Below, one piece after another: positions 8,598-16,029 of a stretch of 51,561 bases of DNA. The position numbers and the translations under genes are program-made. The notes under the pieces were generated by a model that worked only from the letters and a program-made list of their open reading frames with translations, made no database searches and was not told where the DNA came from. This DNA is from Betaproteobacteria bacterium UBA5216 (lineage in GTDB: Bacteria > Pseudomonadota > Gammaproteobacteria > Burkholderiales > SG8-41), in NCBI GenBank assembly GCA_002412495.1, contig DHVE01000058.1, positions 1-51,561 of the forward strand, read 5' to 3'. Each line of letters begins with the position of its first letter. The first letter of the stretch is position 1.

Positions 8598-9914
8598 ATG
8601 GATCAAGCGCCCGCCAAACTCGCCCATAACGTCACCCGCCTCGGCCATCTCGATTTGCAGGGCGCGGGACAAGTCACCGTGCAGGGCAATTACGCCTACA
8701 TCGGCCACATCACCAACAAGGAACAGCTCGGCACCAGCATTCTGGATATCGCCGATCCGAAAAATCCGAAGGTGTTGTGCCAGATGCCGGTCGGCGACAA
8801 CGTGTCGCACAGCCACAAGGCGCGCGTGGCGGGCGACATCATGATCACCAACATGGAGCAGAACATGACCGCCATCGGCCGCAAGGCCGATGAACTGCCC
8901 AAGCTGCGCGCGCGGCTGAACGCGGAGCTCGGACGCGACGCCACTGATGCGGAACTCGCTGCCAAGCTGGGTGTGAGCGCGGCGGATATTCCCGAAGTGG
9001 ATGCGCTGGCCAAGCGGCCTTATAACGAAGGCGGCTTCAAGGTGTGGGATATTTCCGATAAATCCAAGCCGAAGCTCATCACGCATCACCGCACGCACGG
9101 GCGCGGCGTGCATCGTTTCGACATGGATGAAAACTACGCCTACATCTCGACCGAAATGCCAGGCTACATCGGCAACATCCTCGTTATCTATGATCTGAAA
9201 AACCCCGCCAAGCCCGAAGAAATTTCGCGCTGGCACCTGCCCGGCCAACACCTCGCCGGCGGTGAAAAGCCGACCTGGCCGGGGCGTCAGCATCGTTTGC
9301 ATCACACCGTGCGCGTGGGCAACCGGCTCTACGCGGGCTGCTGGCATGGCGGCGTGTACATGGTGGATGTCACCGATATCCGCAAGCCCACCACGCTCGG
9401 CGGCTATAACTACCACCCGCCGTTTCCGGAGCCTTCGCATACGTTCATGGCGCTGCCCCGCAAGATCAATGGCCGCGACATCGCCGTCGCCATTGACGAA
9501 GAAGATCACGCGCACACCGCCGAGGAGATGGCCAAGCGCAAGGGCCGCCCGCACGGCGCGTTGTGGACATTCGACATTACCGATCCCGCCAATATCAAGC
9601 CGCTGTCGATTTTTGAGGTGAGCGAACTCGAATCGCCGTGGGCACGCACCGCGCCGGGCCGCTTCGGCGCGCACCAGTTCCAGGAAAACTGGAAAGGCGG
9701 CGACACGCTGGTCTATTGCGCGTGGTTCGCCGGCGGCCTGCGCATCGTTGACGTGGCTGATCCTTCCGCGCCGGAAGAAGTGGGCTGGTTCGTGCCGCAA
9801 CCGTGCGGCGGCAAGAACTGTCCGCAAACCAACGACATTGATGTTGATGAACGCAAATTGATTTACGTCGCGGATCGTTACTGCGGGCTGGATATTGTGG
9901 AGTTCAAGCGCTAG
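8598..9914 (+). CDS. LVIVD-repeat beta-propeller protein with sigma-like insert
   Basis: 438-residue protein built of LVIVD-type repeats: ILDIADPKNPKVL, VWDISDKSKPKLI, VIYDLKNPAKPEEI, MVDVTDIRKPTTL, TFDITDPANIKPL and IVDVADPSAPEEV. These are typical blades of a beta-propeller. There is no signal peptide, so it should be cytosolic, and no enzymatic motif is recognised. Conserved His-rich strips (SHSHK, HHRTHGRGVH, RQHRLHH) could bind a metal. Residues about 98-139 do not look like propeller sequence; they resemble sigma-70 region 3 (RLNAELGRDATDAELAAKLGVS). The Bug gene begins 11 nt downstream in the same direction, suggesting an operon. Function unknown. Confidence 0.85.
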   Translation: MDQAPAKLAHNVTRLGHLDLQGAGQVTVQGNYAYIGHITNKEQLGTSILDIADPKNPKVLCQMPVGDNVSHSHKARVAGDIMITNMEQNMTAIGRKADELPKLRARLNAELGRDATDAELAAKLGVSAADIPEVDALAKRPYNEGGFKVWDISDKSKPKLITHHRTHGRGVHRFDMDENYAYISTEMPGYIGNILVIYDLKNPAKPEEISRWHLPGQHLAGGEKPTWPGRQHRLHHTVRVGNRLYAGCWHGGVYMVDVTDIRKPTTLGGYNYHPPFPEPSHTFMALPRKINGRDIAVAIDEEDHAHTAEEMAKRKGRPHGALWTFDITDPANIKPLSIFEVSELESPWARTAPGRFGAHQFQENWKGGDTLVYCAWFAGGLRIVDVADPSAPEEVGWFVPQPCGGKNCPQTNDIDVDERKLIYVADRYCGLDIVEFKR

Positions 9915-9925
9915 TCGCTTACATC

Positions 9926-10891
9926 GTGCGCGCGTGGTTTTGGTTTGCGGGTGTGTGCGCGGCCGCTTGCGCGCACGCGCAACCCGCGCCCGCCGCCTAT
10001 CCCACCAAGCCCATCCGCGTCATCGTCACCATCTCGGCGGGCGGCGGCCCCGACACCGTGGTGCGCATGGTGTCGCAAATCGTCAATGAAAAAATGGGGC
10101 AGCCGTTCGTGGTGGACAACCGTCCCGGCGGCGGTACGGTGCTCGCAACCGACCTCGTGGCAAATGCCGCGCCGGACGGCTACACGCTGTTGAACAGCAC
10201 CGACACCCTGCTGTTGCTGGGCGCGATGAAGCGCGTGACCTACGATGTGCGCAAGGCATTCGAGCCGGTGGTGCAGCTCACCGCGCAACACTATGTGCTG
10301 GTGACAAGTCCCGCGCTGCCCATCAAATCGCTTAAGGACTTGATCGCTTACGCCAAGGCGCGGCCCGATGCGCTGAGCTACGGCTCGCAGGGCGTGGGCA
10401 CTACCGGTCATTTGAGTACCGAGCGCTTCAAAACGCTGACCGGCATCAACATGGTGCACGTGCCATACAAAGGCGCCGCGCCAGCGCTACTCGATATCAT
10501 TGGCGGGCAAATACAGTTCATGCTGGCAAGCCCCGTATCGGCCACGCCGCACATCCACAGCGGCAAACTGCGTGCGCTCGGTGTCGCCGGCCCGAGACGG
10601 CTGGCACACCTACCCGATCTGCCAACGGTGGAAGAATCCGGCGTGACGGGCTTTCGCGCGTCGAACACCTACAACCTGGTCGCACCGGCGGGTACACCGC
10701 GCGCGATCGTGCAGGCGTTGAACAGCGTGATCAGCGCGGGGCTTAACGCACCCGCCATGGTGAAACGCTTTGCCGCCGACGGCACCGAGCCCGCGCCACC
10801 CGCGACACCGGATGAATTCAAGGCGATGATGCTGCGCGAGTACGGGCAGGTTGAAAAGCAGGTAAAGGGACTGAGCCTTAAAGACCTGTAG
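9926..10891 (+). CDS. Bug/TctC-family TTT substrate-binding protein
   Basis: 321-residue periplasmic receptor. The signal peptide is short (about residues 1-19, ending AHAQ), followed by AAYPTKPIRVIVTISAGGG. The ligand loop departs from the usual 'P-x-G-P-x-D' by reading SAGGGPDTVVRM. The centre has YGSQGVGTTGHL and HVPYKGAAPALL. The start is a GTG at 9926 with no good Shine-Dalgarno; given the 11-nt spacing, translation probably depends on coupling to the beta-propeller gene. It ends 10 nt before the stop of the convergent SDR gene. Confidence 0.92.
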   Translation: MRAWFWFAGVCAAACAHAQPAPAAYPTKPIRVIVTISAGGGPDTVVRMVSQIVNEKMGQPFVVDNRPGGGTVLATDLVANAAPDGYTLLNSTDTLLLLGAMKRVTYDVRKAFEPVVQLTAQHYVLVTSPALPIKSLKDLIAYAKARPDALSYGSQGVGTTGHLSTERFKTLTGINMVHVPYKGAAPALLDIIGGQIQFMLASPVSATPHIHSGKLRALGVAGPRRLAHLPDLPTVEESGVTGFRASNTYNLVAPAGTPRAIVQALNSVISAGLNAPAMVKRFAADGTEPAPPATPDEFKAMMLREYGQVEKQVKGLSLKDL

Positions 10892-10901
10892 CGTGCATTG
10901 A

Positions 10902-11672
10902 TCAGACGCCTGAGTTGGAAAGCCCGCCGTTGATATGCAGCGTCTGCCCGGTCATGTAGGCGCCCGCCGGACCGCACAGGCTGCGCACCATGCCGGCGAT
11001 CTCGAACGGCTCGCCTCTGCGACCCAGTGGTATGTCCTTAGACCGATCCGGCTTGTCGTTCCCCGACTCGCGCGACGTTTCGATTTGTCCGGGGGAAATG
11101 CAGTTCACACGGATGCCGAACTCCGCCAAATCCTGCGCAAGCGCCTTGGTCAGCCCGACGATGCCGTGTTTGGAAGCCGCCACATGCACGCGATCCTTGA
11201 GGCCCAGCAGCGCGGTGACGCCTGCAAAAGTGACGATGCGGCCATCGCCCGCGTGTTTCAGCGCGGGCAGGCAGGCCTTGGTGAAAACAAACGCACTGTC
11301 CAGATTGGTGGCGAGTATGCGCCGCCAGTCGTCATAGCTGATTTCATCAAAATGCACGTGCTCGCGCACCGCCGCGTTGAGCACCAGAATGTCGAGACGG
11401 CCAAATCGTTTCAACACCGCATCGATCATGGCCTGCACTTGCGCCGGCTCGGCGACATCGGCGGCGTAGGCTTCGCCATCCGCGCCCAGCGCCTTGATCT
11501 CATCGACCACGCCGCGCGCCTCGGCAATTTTCGAGCGCGTATTCACCGCCACCGTGGCGCCGCCCGCGGCCAGCGACAGCGCAATCGCACGTCCGATATT
11601 GCGCGCGGCACCGGTGACCAGCGCCACCTTGCCCGCAAACTCGTTGCCTTTGTGCATGCCTGCTTGGGTCAT
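10902..11672 (-). CDS. SDR-family protein lacking the catalytic Ser and Tyr
   Basis: 256-residue short-chain dehydrogenase/reductase fold. The NAD(P)-binding TGAARNIGRA (20-29), the NAA motif (99-101), the structural Asn123 and Lys168 are all present. The residues at the catalytic positions are not: the expected Ser, 13 before the Tyr position, is Gly151 (IVTFAGV), and the Tyr of YxxxK is Val164 (VAASK). I confirmed this on the nucleotide sequence. It may therefore not be a conventional reductase; a binding, lyase or scaffold role is possible. It is the last gene of a minus-strand operon, 24 nt after the DenD-like gene. The start at 11672 is supported by an upstream AGGA. Confidence 0.87.
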   Translation of the reverse strand: MTQAGMHKGNEFAGKVALVTGAARNIGRAIALSLAAGGATVAVNTRSKIAEARGVVDEIKALGADGEAYAADVAEPAQVQAMIDAVLKRFGRLDILVLNAAVREHVHFDEISYDDWRRILATNLDSAFVFTKACLPALKHAGDGRIVTFAGVTALLGLKDRVHVAASKHGIVGLTKALAQDLAEFGIRVNCISPGQIETSRESGNDKPDRSKDIPLGRRGEPFEIAGMVRSLCGPAGAYMTGQTLHINGGLSNSGV

Positions 11673-11696
11673 GATCCTGTTCCTTTACGTTAGCGT

Positions 11697-12695
11697 TTAG
11701 GGGGCATCTGTTGTTGGCGCTGCGACCGCCACCGCCGCCGGATAATCCGCGATGTATTCGGCAACGATGTCATCCATCGACGCCGGGCCGCGTAAACCCA
11801 GCGCACCTGCGCGCACCGGATCAAACCGCCATGGCCAGCCGCCGACTATGGTTGAAATCGTTTCATCCTGTTGCACACGCACGCGCGCGGCAACGGCTGC
11901 ACCCCCGCCCCCAGCGCAGCGCTCCAGCGCGGCGATCATCTCCGCCACGCGCACCGACAGCCCCGGCAGATTCATCGCGGTTCTGCCGCCCCATTGCTCG
12001 CGGGGCGTGTTGAACGCGGCTATCAAACCCGCCACCGCAAAACGCGGCGATGTAATCCAAACGCCGGTTTGCGGATCCACCGGGCACACCGTATCCACCC
12101 CCGCCAACGGCTCGCGAATAATGCCGCTCATGAATCCGGAGGCCGCCTTGTTGGGTTTGCCGGGGCGAACCGTCACCGTTGGCAGCCGCACGCTGCGCCC
12201 GTCAAGAAACCCCTTGCGGGTGTAATCCGCGATCAATTGTTCGCAAATGAATTTTTGCGTGCCGTACGAATTTTGCGGCATCGGCAACGTATTGTCGGCG
12301 ATCACTTCTGGCATGTTGCCGCCGTACACCGCGAGCGAACTGGAGAACACCAGGCGCGGCGGTTGCATTAATGAGCGGCACGCATCCAGCAAGGCGCGCG
12401 TGGTATCGAGATTGGTATGCAAGCCGACATCGATGTCCGCCTCGCACTCGCCACTCACCGCCGCCGCGAGGTGAAACACGCCTTCGATACCGCTCATAAC
12501 GCCATCGGCAAGCAACTGCCGCAGATCACCTGTCACGCTGCGCACACGGGGATCAGCCAACAAAACGGCATCGCGCAACGGCGCAATATCCGCCAACACC
12601 AATTCCGTAATTATTTGTTTTTGTTGAGTTTTTAACAACTCGCGCGCTAGCCGCTGACCGAGAAATCCGGCGCCGCCGGTAATCAATATTTTCAT
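11697..12695 (-). CDS. DenD-like NAD-dependent epimerase/dehydrogenase (extended SDR)
   Basis: 332-residue extended SDR. It has the N-terminal GGAGFLGQRLA NAD-binding motif, FHLAAAVSGECEAD, and the catalytic SYGTQK (Tyr and Lys intact). The segment TVRPGKPNKAASGFMSGIIREPLAG is characteristic of D-erythronate dehydrogenase (DenD) and close relatives, which oxidise a four-carbon sugar acid at C2. No erythronate kinase or decarboxylase gene lies nearby, so the substrate is inferred only. An AT-rich mini-repeat (12607-12622) falls inside the gene and gives the KTQQKQIIT segment around residues 22-30. It lies between a pair of binding-protein-fold genes and the SDR, with spacings of 14 and 24 nt. 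Confidence 0.87.
   Translation of the reverse strand: MKILITGGAGFLGQRLARELLKTQQKQIITELVLADIAPLRDAVLLADPRVRSVTGDLRQLLADGVMSGIEGVFHLAAAVSGECEADIDVGLHTNLDTTRALLDACRSLMQPPRLVFSSSLAVYGGNMPEVIADNTLPMPQNSYGTQKFICEQLIADYTRKGFLDGRSVRLPTVTVRPGKPNKAASGFMSGIIREPLAGVDTVCPVDPQTGVWITSPRFAVAGLIAAFNTPREQWGGRTAMNLPGLSVRVAEMIAALERCAGGGGAAVAARVRVQQDETISTIVGGWPWRFDPVRAGALGLRGPASMDDIVAEYIADYPAAVAVAAPTTDAP
12607..12636 (-). repeat. AT-rich mini-repeat, copy d (inside a gene)
   Basis: Minus-strand AAAAACAAATAATTAC aligns with the copy at 4920-4947 (AAAAACAATAAGTTAC) with one inserted base and one substitution. It lies within the DenD-like gene near its 5' end and is read in frame. Confidence 0.45.
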
Positions 12696-12709
12696 GGTCG
12701 AATCACGTC

Positions 12710-13402
12710 TTAATCGATGCCGGTCGCGGCGAATATTTTCTTGGCGGCATCGGATGTCAACGCGCTTACAAGCGCAGCCGCGGCGTCGGGCATTGCACTG
12801 GTGGCGGCCGCGGCCGCGTAGTACGTCGAAACATTCTGAATCGCATCGGGCAGCGGCGCGACGAATTTCGCGGCCACGCCTTTATCGATCATCACGCGAA
12901 TCTCGGAAATTTGGCCCATACCGATTGCGCCCGGCCCGCGCTCGGCCACCGTGGTGATGATGGCCGCGCCGCTGTTGACAACGATCACTCTGTCGCCGAG
13001 CCACGCTTTCAATCCCAGCTTCTCCAACAATGACGCGATGTACACCCCGCTCGATGCATCGTTATGCACCACGGCGGTGGCGGCGAGCAATGCGCGCTTG
13101 AACGCCTCGGTATCCGACACATCGGGTACTACCGCATCCTTGTGCACCACCACGCCCACGCGCGAGCGGCCCAGCAGCGCGCGCGTGGGCGGAACAATTT
13201 TTCCGCTGGCGGCGAATTCATCCATGGCACCGCCGGTCACCACCAGCACATCGGCGATTTCGCCTGCGGCAATGCGCTTTTTCATCTTCGGCACTTGGGT
13301 GAATTCGACCTCGACCTTACAACCCGACGAACGCTCATACGCCGCGCACAATTGCGCCACGCCGCCCTTGACCGCGCCCGCCGACAGTATCTTAAGTACC
13401 AT
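12710..13402 (-). CDS. PBP-fold (ModA-like) protein without signal peptide, copy 2
   Basis: 230-residue type-2 periplasmic-binding-fold protein related to ModA-like molybdate/oxyanion binders. It opens MVLKILSAGAVKGG and has the two-lobe pattern: FTQVPKMKKRIAAGEIADVLVV, LLGRSRVGVVV, then IGMGQISEI. No signal peptide is visible, so as encoded it would stay in the cytoplasm. It is clearly paralogous to the next gene upstream (both end S-T-G-I-D or A-T-G-I-D). I chose the ATG at 13402, preceded by GGGGGA; a start 18 nt upstream would overlap nothing but lacks support. The role may be ligand sensing, or binding a metabolite handled by the DenD-like enzyme downstream. Confidence 0.82.
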   Translation of the reverse strand: MVLKILSAGAVKGGVAQLCAAYERSSGCKVEVEFTQVPKMKKRIAAGEIADVLVVTGGAMDEFAASGKIVPPTRALLGRSRVGVVVHKDAVVPDVSDTEAFKRALLAATAVVHNDASSGVYIASLLEKLGLKAWLGDRVIVVNSGAAIITTVAERGPGAIGMGQISEIRVMIDKGVAAKFVAPLPDAIQNVSTYYAAAAATSAMPDAAAALVSALTSDAAKKIFAATGID

Positions 13403-13416
13403 GCGATTCCCCCGAT

Positions 13417-14103
13417 TCAATCAATGCCCGTCGATGCCAGCAGCTTGCGGCCCGCGTCCGACGCCAGCGCGCGCACAAACTCGGCAGCCGGGTTTTGCGA
13501 GCCGCTGGCGATGGCCACGGCCGCTTCGTATGAGGTCTCGCTCTGAATGGCGTCGGGCAATGCAGCCGCCAGCACAATCGCCACGCCCTTGTCGGCCAGT
13601 TCGCTGATCTCGGCAAGCTGCCCGACGCCATAGGCGTTGCGCGCGGAAACGGCCACATGATCCATCACCTTCACCGTATCGCCGAGCTTAACCACCCTGT
13701 CCGCACTCACGCCCAACTTGCCCACCAACTCGGTCACATAGTTACCGCTGTTGGCCACGTTGCAGACAATCTCATCGGCGTTCAGCATCGCTTCTTTGAA
13801 TGCATCGACCGTGGACATGTCCGGCGCCTTGACGCCTTTGCGCACCACCATGCCGATACGCGAGCGCCCCAGCAAACCGCGGGCACTGGCGAGGGTCTTG
13901 CCCGCCTTTTCAAAATCGTTCATGGTGCCGCTTGGCACCACGGTCACGTCAACCACCTCGCCCGACAGAATGCGCTCTTTCACGCCTGGCGCGCCGGCAA
14001 ATTCGACCACGATTTTGTGGCCGGTACGCGCTTCAAAATCCGCCGCCACCAGCGTTACGCCACGTTTTACCGGGCCTGCGCCTAAAACTTTAAGCGTTGT
14101 CAT
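13417..14103 (-). CDS. PBP-fold (ModA-like) protein without signal peptide, copy 1
   Basis: 228-residue paralogue of the downstream gene. It shares the opening (TTLKVLGAGPVKRG), EFAGAPGVKERILSGEVVDVTVV, LLGRSRIGMVVRKG, YGVGQLAEISELADKG, LPDAIQSETSYEAAVAIAS and the terminal ASTGID. Like its neighbour it has no hydrophobic leader. Relatives in proteobacteria are annotated only as substrate-binding-domain proteins. The two probably arose by tandem duplication, with a 14-nt spacer. This is the first gene of the four-gene minus-strand operon, and its promoter should lie in the 157-nt divergent region shared with the DapA-family gene. Confidence 0.82.
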   Translation of the reverse strand: MTTLKVLGAGPVKRGVTLVAADFEARTGHKIVVEFAGAPGVKERILSGEVVDVTVVPSGTMNDFEKAGKTLASARGLLGRSRIGMVVRKGVKAPDMSTVDAFKEAMLNADEIVCNVANSGNYVTELVGKLGVSADRVVKLGDTVKVMDHVAVSARNAYGVGQLAEISELADKGVAIVLAAALPDAIQSETSYEAAVAIASGSQNPAAEFVRALASDAGRKLLASTGID

Positions 14104-14142
14104 ATTGCTTGATCCTTGATTGAAGATTCCGGAATTATCGAT

Positions 14143-14176
14143 GAGTCGACTCTATGGTATTCTCGATTGTAATCGA
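14143..14176. promoter_or_regulatory. candidate operator in a divergent intergenic region
   Basis: The spacer between the binding-protein operon (minus) and the DapA-family gene (plus) holds two dyads: the perfect palindrome GAGTCGACTC (14143-14152) and TCGATT-GT-AATCGA (14163-14176). Their position between divergent genes fits a shared repressor site. No regulator gene is encoded close by, and this is inference from symmetry alone. Confidence 0.3.
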
Positions 14177-14260
14177 CGATGCGGCAATGGCTAAACACCG
14201 CCGTTGACACCCGCTCCGCGCGCCGAGGCATTATCCAATCTTTGAATCGAGGAATTTGTC

Positions 14261-15202
14261 ATGAAAACCATCCAACGCATCAAAGGCGTGCTCGCCCCCG
14301 TCTGCACGCCATTCAAGGCCGACTACAGCCCCGATCACAACCGTTTTGTCGCGCAATGCAAATGGATGCTGGGACAGGGTTCCGGTCTTGCGGTGTTCGG
14401 CACCAACAGCGAGGCCAATTCGCTCTCGACCAATGAGCGCATCGCGCTGCTCGATTCGCTGTTGCAGGCGGGCGTGGATCCGGCGCGCATGATGCCCGGC
14501 ACCGGCTGCTGCGCGTTCACCGACACCGTACGTCTCACTGAACACGCGGTAAAAGCGGGTTGCGCGGGCGTGCTGATGCTGCCGCCGTTTTATTACAAAG
14601 ACGTTCCCGAAGAAGGGCTATTCCGCCACTTTTCCGAAGTGATCGAGCGTGTCGGCGATGCGCGGCTGCAAATTTATCTGTATCACATCCCGCCGGTGGC
14701 CGTGGTGCCCATCACCACCAAGCTGGTGGAGCGGCTGTTGAAGCGCTACCCCAAGGCCATTGCCGGCATGAAAGACAGCTCGGGCGACTGGAAAAACACC
14801 AAGACCTTCCTCGATGCGTTCGCCAAGCAGGGTTTCGATGTTTTCGTCGGCAGTGAATCGTTTTTGTTGGCGAACATGCGCAATCACGGCGCGGGCTGTA
14901 TCTCCGCGACCGCCAACGTCAATCCGGCGGCCATCGACAAACTGTATCGTGAATGGCAAAACGCCGACGCCGATGCGCAGCAGGCGCAACTCGACGTGAT
15001 CCGCAAAACCACCGGCCAGTACATCATGATCCCGGCGCTGAAAGCCGTGATCGCCCATTACGCGCGTGATCCCGAATGGGCCACCGTGCGCCCGCCGTTG
15101 GTCGAGCTCACCACTACCCAGGCGCAAACGGTGGTCGATGGCCTCTTGAAGCTCGGTTTTGACATGCCGGGGCTTGCGAAGGCCGAAACCGCAAACGCCT
15201 GA
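14261..15202 (+). CDS. dihydrodipicolinate synthase (DapA)-family aldolase
   Basis: 313-residue class I aldolase of the DapA / N-acetylneuraminate lyase superfamily, a TIM barrel. Motifs are GVLAPVCTPF near the start, the carboxylate-binding loop GTNSEANSL (the family's G-T-x-G-E region), LYHIPP (with the conserved Tyr) and the Schiff-base lysine in GMKDSSGD. It would cleave or form a 2-oxoacid by aldol chemistry. It is probably not the lysine-pathway DapA, because the GTTGE-type loop is altered to GTNSE and no lysine genes are near. A GAGGA 7 nt upstream supports the start. It is divergent from the binding-protein/DenD operon and may act on a related sugar acid. Confidence 0.9.
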   Translation: MKTIQRIKGVLAPVCTPFKADYSPDHNRFVAQCKWMLGQGSGLAVFGTNSEANSLSTNERIALLDSLLQAGVDPARMMPGTGCCAFTDTVRLTEHAVKAGCAGVLMLPPFYYKDVPEEGLFRHFSEVIERVGDARLQIYLYHIPPVAVVPITTKLVERLLKRYPKAIAGMKDSSGDWKNTKTFLDAFAKQGFDVFVGSESFLLANMRNHGAGCISATANVNPAAIDKLYREWQNADADAQQAQLDVIRKTTGQYIMIPALKAVIAHYARDPEWATVRPPLVELTTTQAQTVVDGLLKLGFDMPGLAKAETANA

Positions 15203-15203
15203 T

Positions 15204-15233
15204 TTTAATCACCCTTGATTTAATCACCCTTGA
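15204..15233. repeat. perfect 15-nt tandem duplication
   Basis: Two exact adjacent copies of TTTAATCACCCTTGA (15204-15218 and 15219-15233) fill the spacer between the aldolase stop and the Shine-Dalgarno of the secreted protein. This is a recent slippage-type duplication and could alter mRNA spacing. Confidence 0.85.
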
Positions 15234-15247
15234 TAACCGGAGGAACG

Positions 15248-15958
15248 ATGAAACGCACATTACTGTTCGCCGCCACGCTCACCCTGATGTCCGGCGCGGC
15301 ATTCGCCATCAACAAAATCGAAAACGTCAGAGTGGAACCGGCCAGCATCAAGGCGGGGGCATCCGTGACCATCACCGTGAACGGCGATGAAACGCAAGGC
15401 AACAACTGCGGCTTGCGCATCAACTATGGCGACGGCAGCGGACTCGATGTCAAGGTCGTGGACAAGGAGCAGTTCCCGCGTACCTTCACCAAGACTTACG
15501 CCAGTCCTGGCACGTATACCGTGAGCGTGGAAGGCAAAAAAGTTACCACCCACTTTGGATGTATGGGCGGCGCAAGAGCCACCCTGGTTGTCGAAGCCGC
15601 AGCGCCTGCCGCGTCACCGGCGCCAGCGCCTGCGGCGACTACTCCCCCACCTGCGCCGGCCGCGCCGGCAGCCAAGGCAGGCGCCAAGCCCATCGGCAAC
15701 TGCCCCGCCGGTTATCAAGCGAGCTACGTCGCCGCCGACGGCAGCTTTGCCTGCAAGCCGCCCGTGGGCGCCGTTGCGAGCGCACCGAACCTCGTGTGTC
15801 CCGCGGGCTATGCGGGCACCCGCGTGGCGGATGGCAGCGTGCAATGCAAACCCATCCCCAAGCCAGCCCCCAAACCCAAGACGCAATGCCCGCCCGATTT
15901 GATTTATTTCGAAAATCCGGATGGCGCGTTTGGCTGCAGGAAGCCGGCGGGGAAATAG
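15248..15958 (+). CDS. secreted protein with PKD-like domain and Cys repeats
   Basis: 236-residue exported protein. The signal peptide covers residues 1-20 (ending GAAFA). It is followed by a beta-sandwich domain of about 100 residues that looks PKD-like (VRVEPASIKAGASVTITVNG, NYGDGSG, TFTKTYASPGTYTVSV) with a Cys pair. An Ala/Pro-rich linker comes next (about 125-150). Three C-terminal Cys repeats follow: NCPAGYQASYVAADGSFACK, VCPAGYAGTRVADGSVQCK and a more divergent CPPDLIYFENPDGAFGCR. Each has two Cys about 15-18 residues apart that could form a disulfide loop. GGAGG just upstream selects the ATG at 15248. Function unknown; a cell-envelope or matrix-binding role is plausible. A strong terminator follows. 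Confidence 0.8.
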   Translation: MKRTLLFAATLTLMSGAAFAINKIENVRVEPASIKAGASVTITVNGDETQGNNCGLRINYGDGSGLDVKVVDKEQFPRTFTKTYASPGTYTVSVEGKKVTTHFGCMGGARATLVVEAAAPAASPAPAPAATTPPPAPAAPAAKAGAKPIGNCPAGYQASYVAADGSFACKPPVGAVASAPNLVCPAGYAGTRVADGSVQCKPIPKPAPKPKTQCPPDLIYFENPDGAFGCRKPAGK

Positions 15959-15980
15959 TTAGCAGTCATCGATTGCATGA

Positions 15981-16014
15981 ACAAAAAAAAACGCGCCGAT
16001 GGCGCGCTTTTTTG
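15981..16014. terminator. bidirectional rho-independent terminator
   Basis: The stem CGCGCC/GGCGCG with a GAT loop is flanked by an A-run on the left and a T-run (TTTTTT) on the right. It therefore works for the secreted-protein gene on the plus strand and for the TAXI gene on the minus strand, which converge here. Confidence 0.88.
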
Positions 16015-16029
16015 TTGCCTGATTTCGCA

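Noticed and set aside
8535..9827. 430-residue open frame on the minus strand opposite the LVIVD gene
   Set aside because: Antisense shadow caused by GC-rich codon use. The plus-strand frame has recognisable LVIVD repeats, while this one is rich in His, Arg and Ala without family motifs.
11697..14103. complete D-erythronate or threonate catabolic operon
   Set aside because: Only the DenD-like gene fits; kinases, decarboxylases and isomerases of those routes are absent from the window.
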